Assembly: GCA_025462805.1 (NCBI GenBank)
Contig: JAOAPJ010000047.1
Coordinates: forward strand, 1 to 5,329
Origin: Acidobacteriaceae bacterium
Lineage (GTDB): Bacteria > Acidobacteriota > Terriglobia > Terriglobales > Acidobacteriaceae
Direction: 5' to 3'
DNA: 5,329 bases
Shown: positions 5,300 through 5,329 of the stretch, one piece after another
Numbering within the stretch: the first letter of the stretch is position 1
Layout: each line of letters starts with the position of its first letter
Made by a program: the position numbers and the translations under genes
The notes under the pieces: generated by a model
Told to the model about the DNA's origin: nothing
The model's database searches: none
Seen by the model: only the letters and a program-made list of their open reading frames with translations

Positions 5300-5329
5300 C
5301 GTGCTTCTGGACAACGACGCCAAACCAGG

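Noticed and set aside
1..5329. CRISPR array, tRNA, rRNA, insertion sequence, phage or defence genes
   Set aside because: No direct-repeat/spacer pattern, cloverleaf, terminal inverted repeats or transposase/integrase motifs were seen on either strand.

Overview
The window looks like ordinary chromosome from a GC-rich bacterium. The most likely source is an acidobacterium of subdivision 1 (Acidobacteriaceae). This rests on recalled resemblance of several proteins (the DUF6677-like membrane protein, the M24 peptidase and the multicopper oxidase) to acidobacterial ones, plus the strong preference for C- and G-ending codons. It is an inference, since no 16S or marker gene is present.

Layout, left to right: (1) 1-550, minus strand: the first 183 residues of a CPA1-type sodium/proton antiporter whose 3' end lies outside the window. 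(2) 551-644: a divergent intergenic region with three evenly spaced 8-bp palindromes and a possible -10 box. (3) 645-1829, plus: an M24 metallopeptidase (Xaa-Pro aminopeptidase type) with all five metal ligands. (4) 1830-2007: a gene-free stretch with four compact stem-loops, one a perfect 10-bp stem. (5) 2008-2454 and 2451-2633, plus: two small membrane-protein genes joined by a GTGA overlap, almost certainly translationally coupled. (6) 2738-4330, plus: a probable exported, lipid-anchored multicopper oxidase with a complete set of copper ligands and a noticeably lower GC3 than the peptidase gene. (7) 4343-5299, minus: a double-length GNAT acetyltransferase converging on the oxidase, with only 12 bp between the two stop codons.

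Apart from the coupled membrane pair, the genes do not form an obvious pathway. Antiporter, peptidase, oxidase and acetyltransferase look like independent housekeeping or envelope functions. I found no transposase, integrase, CRISPR array, tRNA, rRNA or defence module. The most unusual elements are the stem-loop cluster at 1833-1958, the two-step export signal of the oxidase, and the small coupled membrane pair of unknown function.
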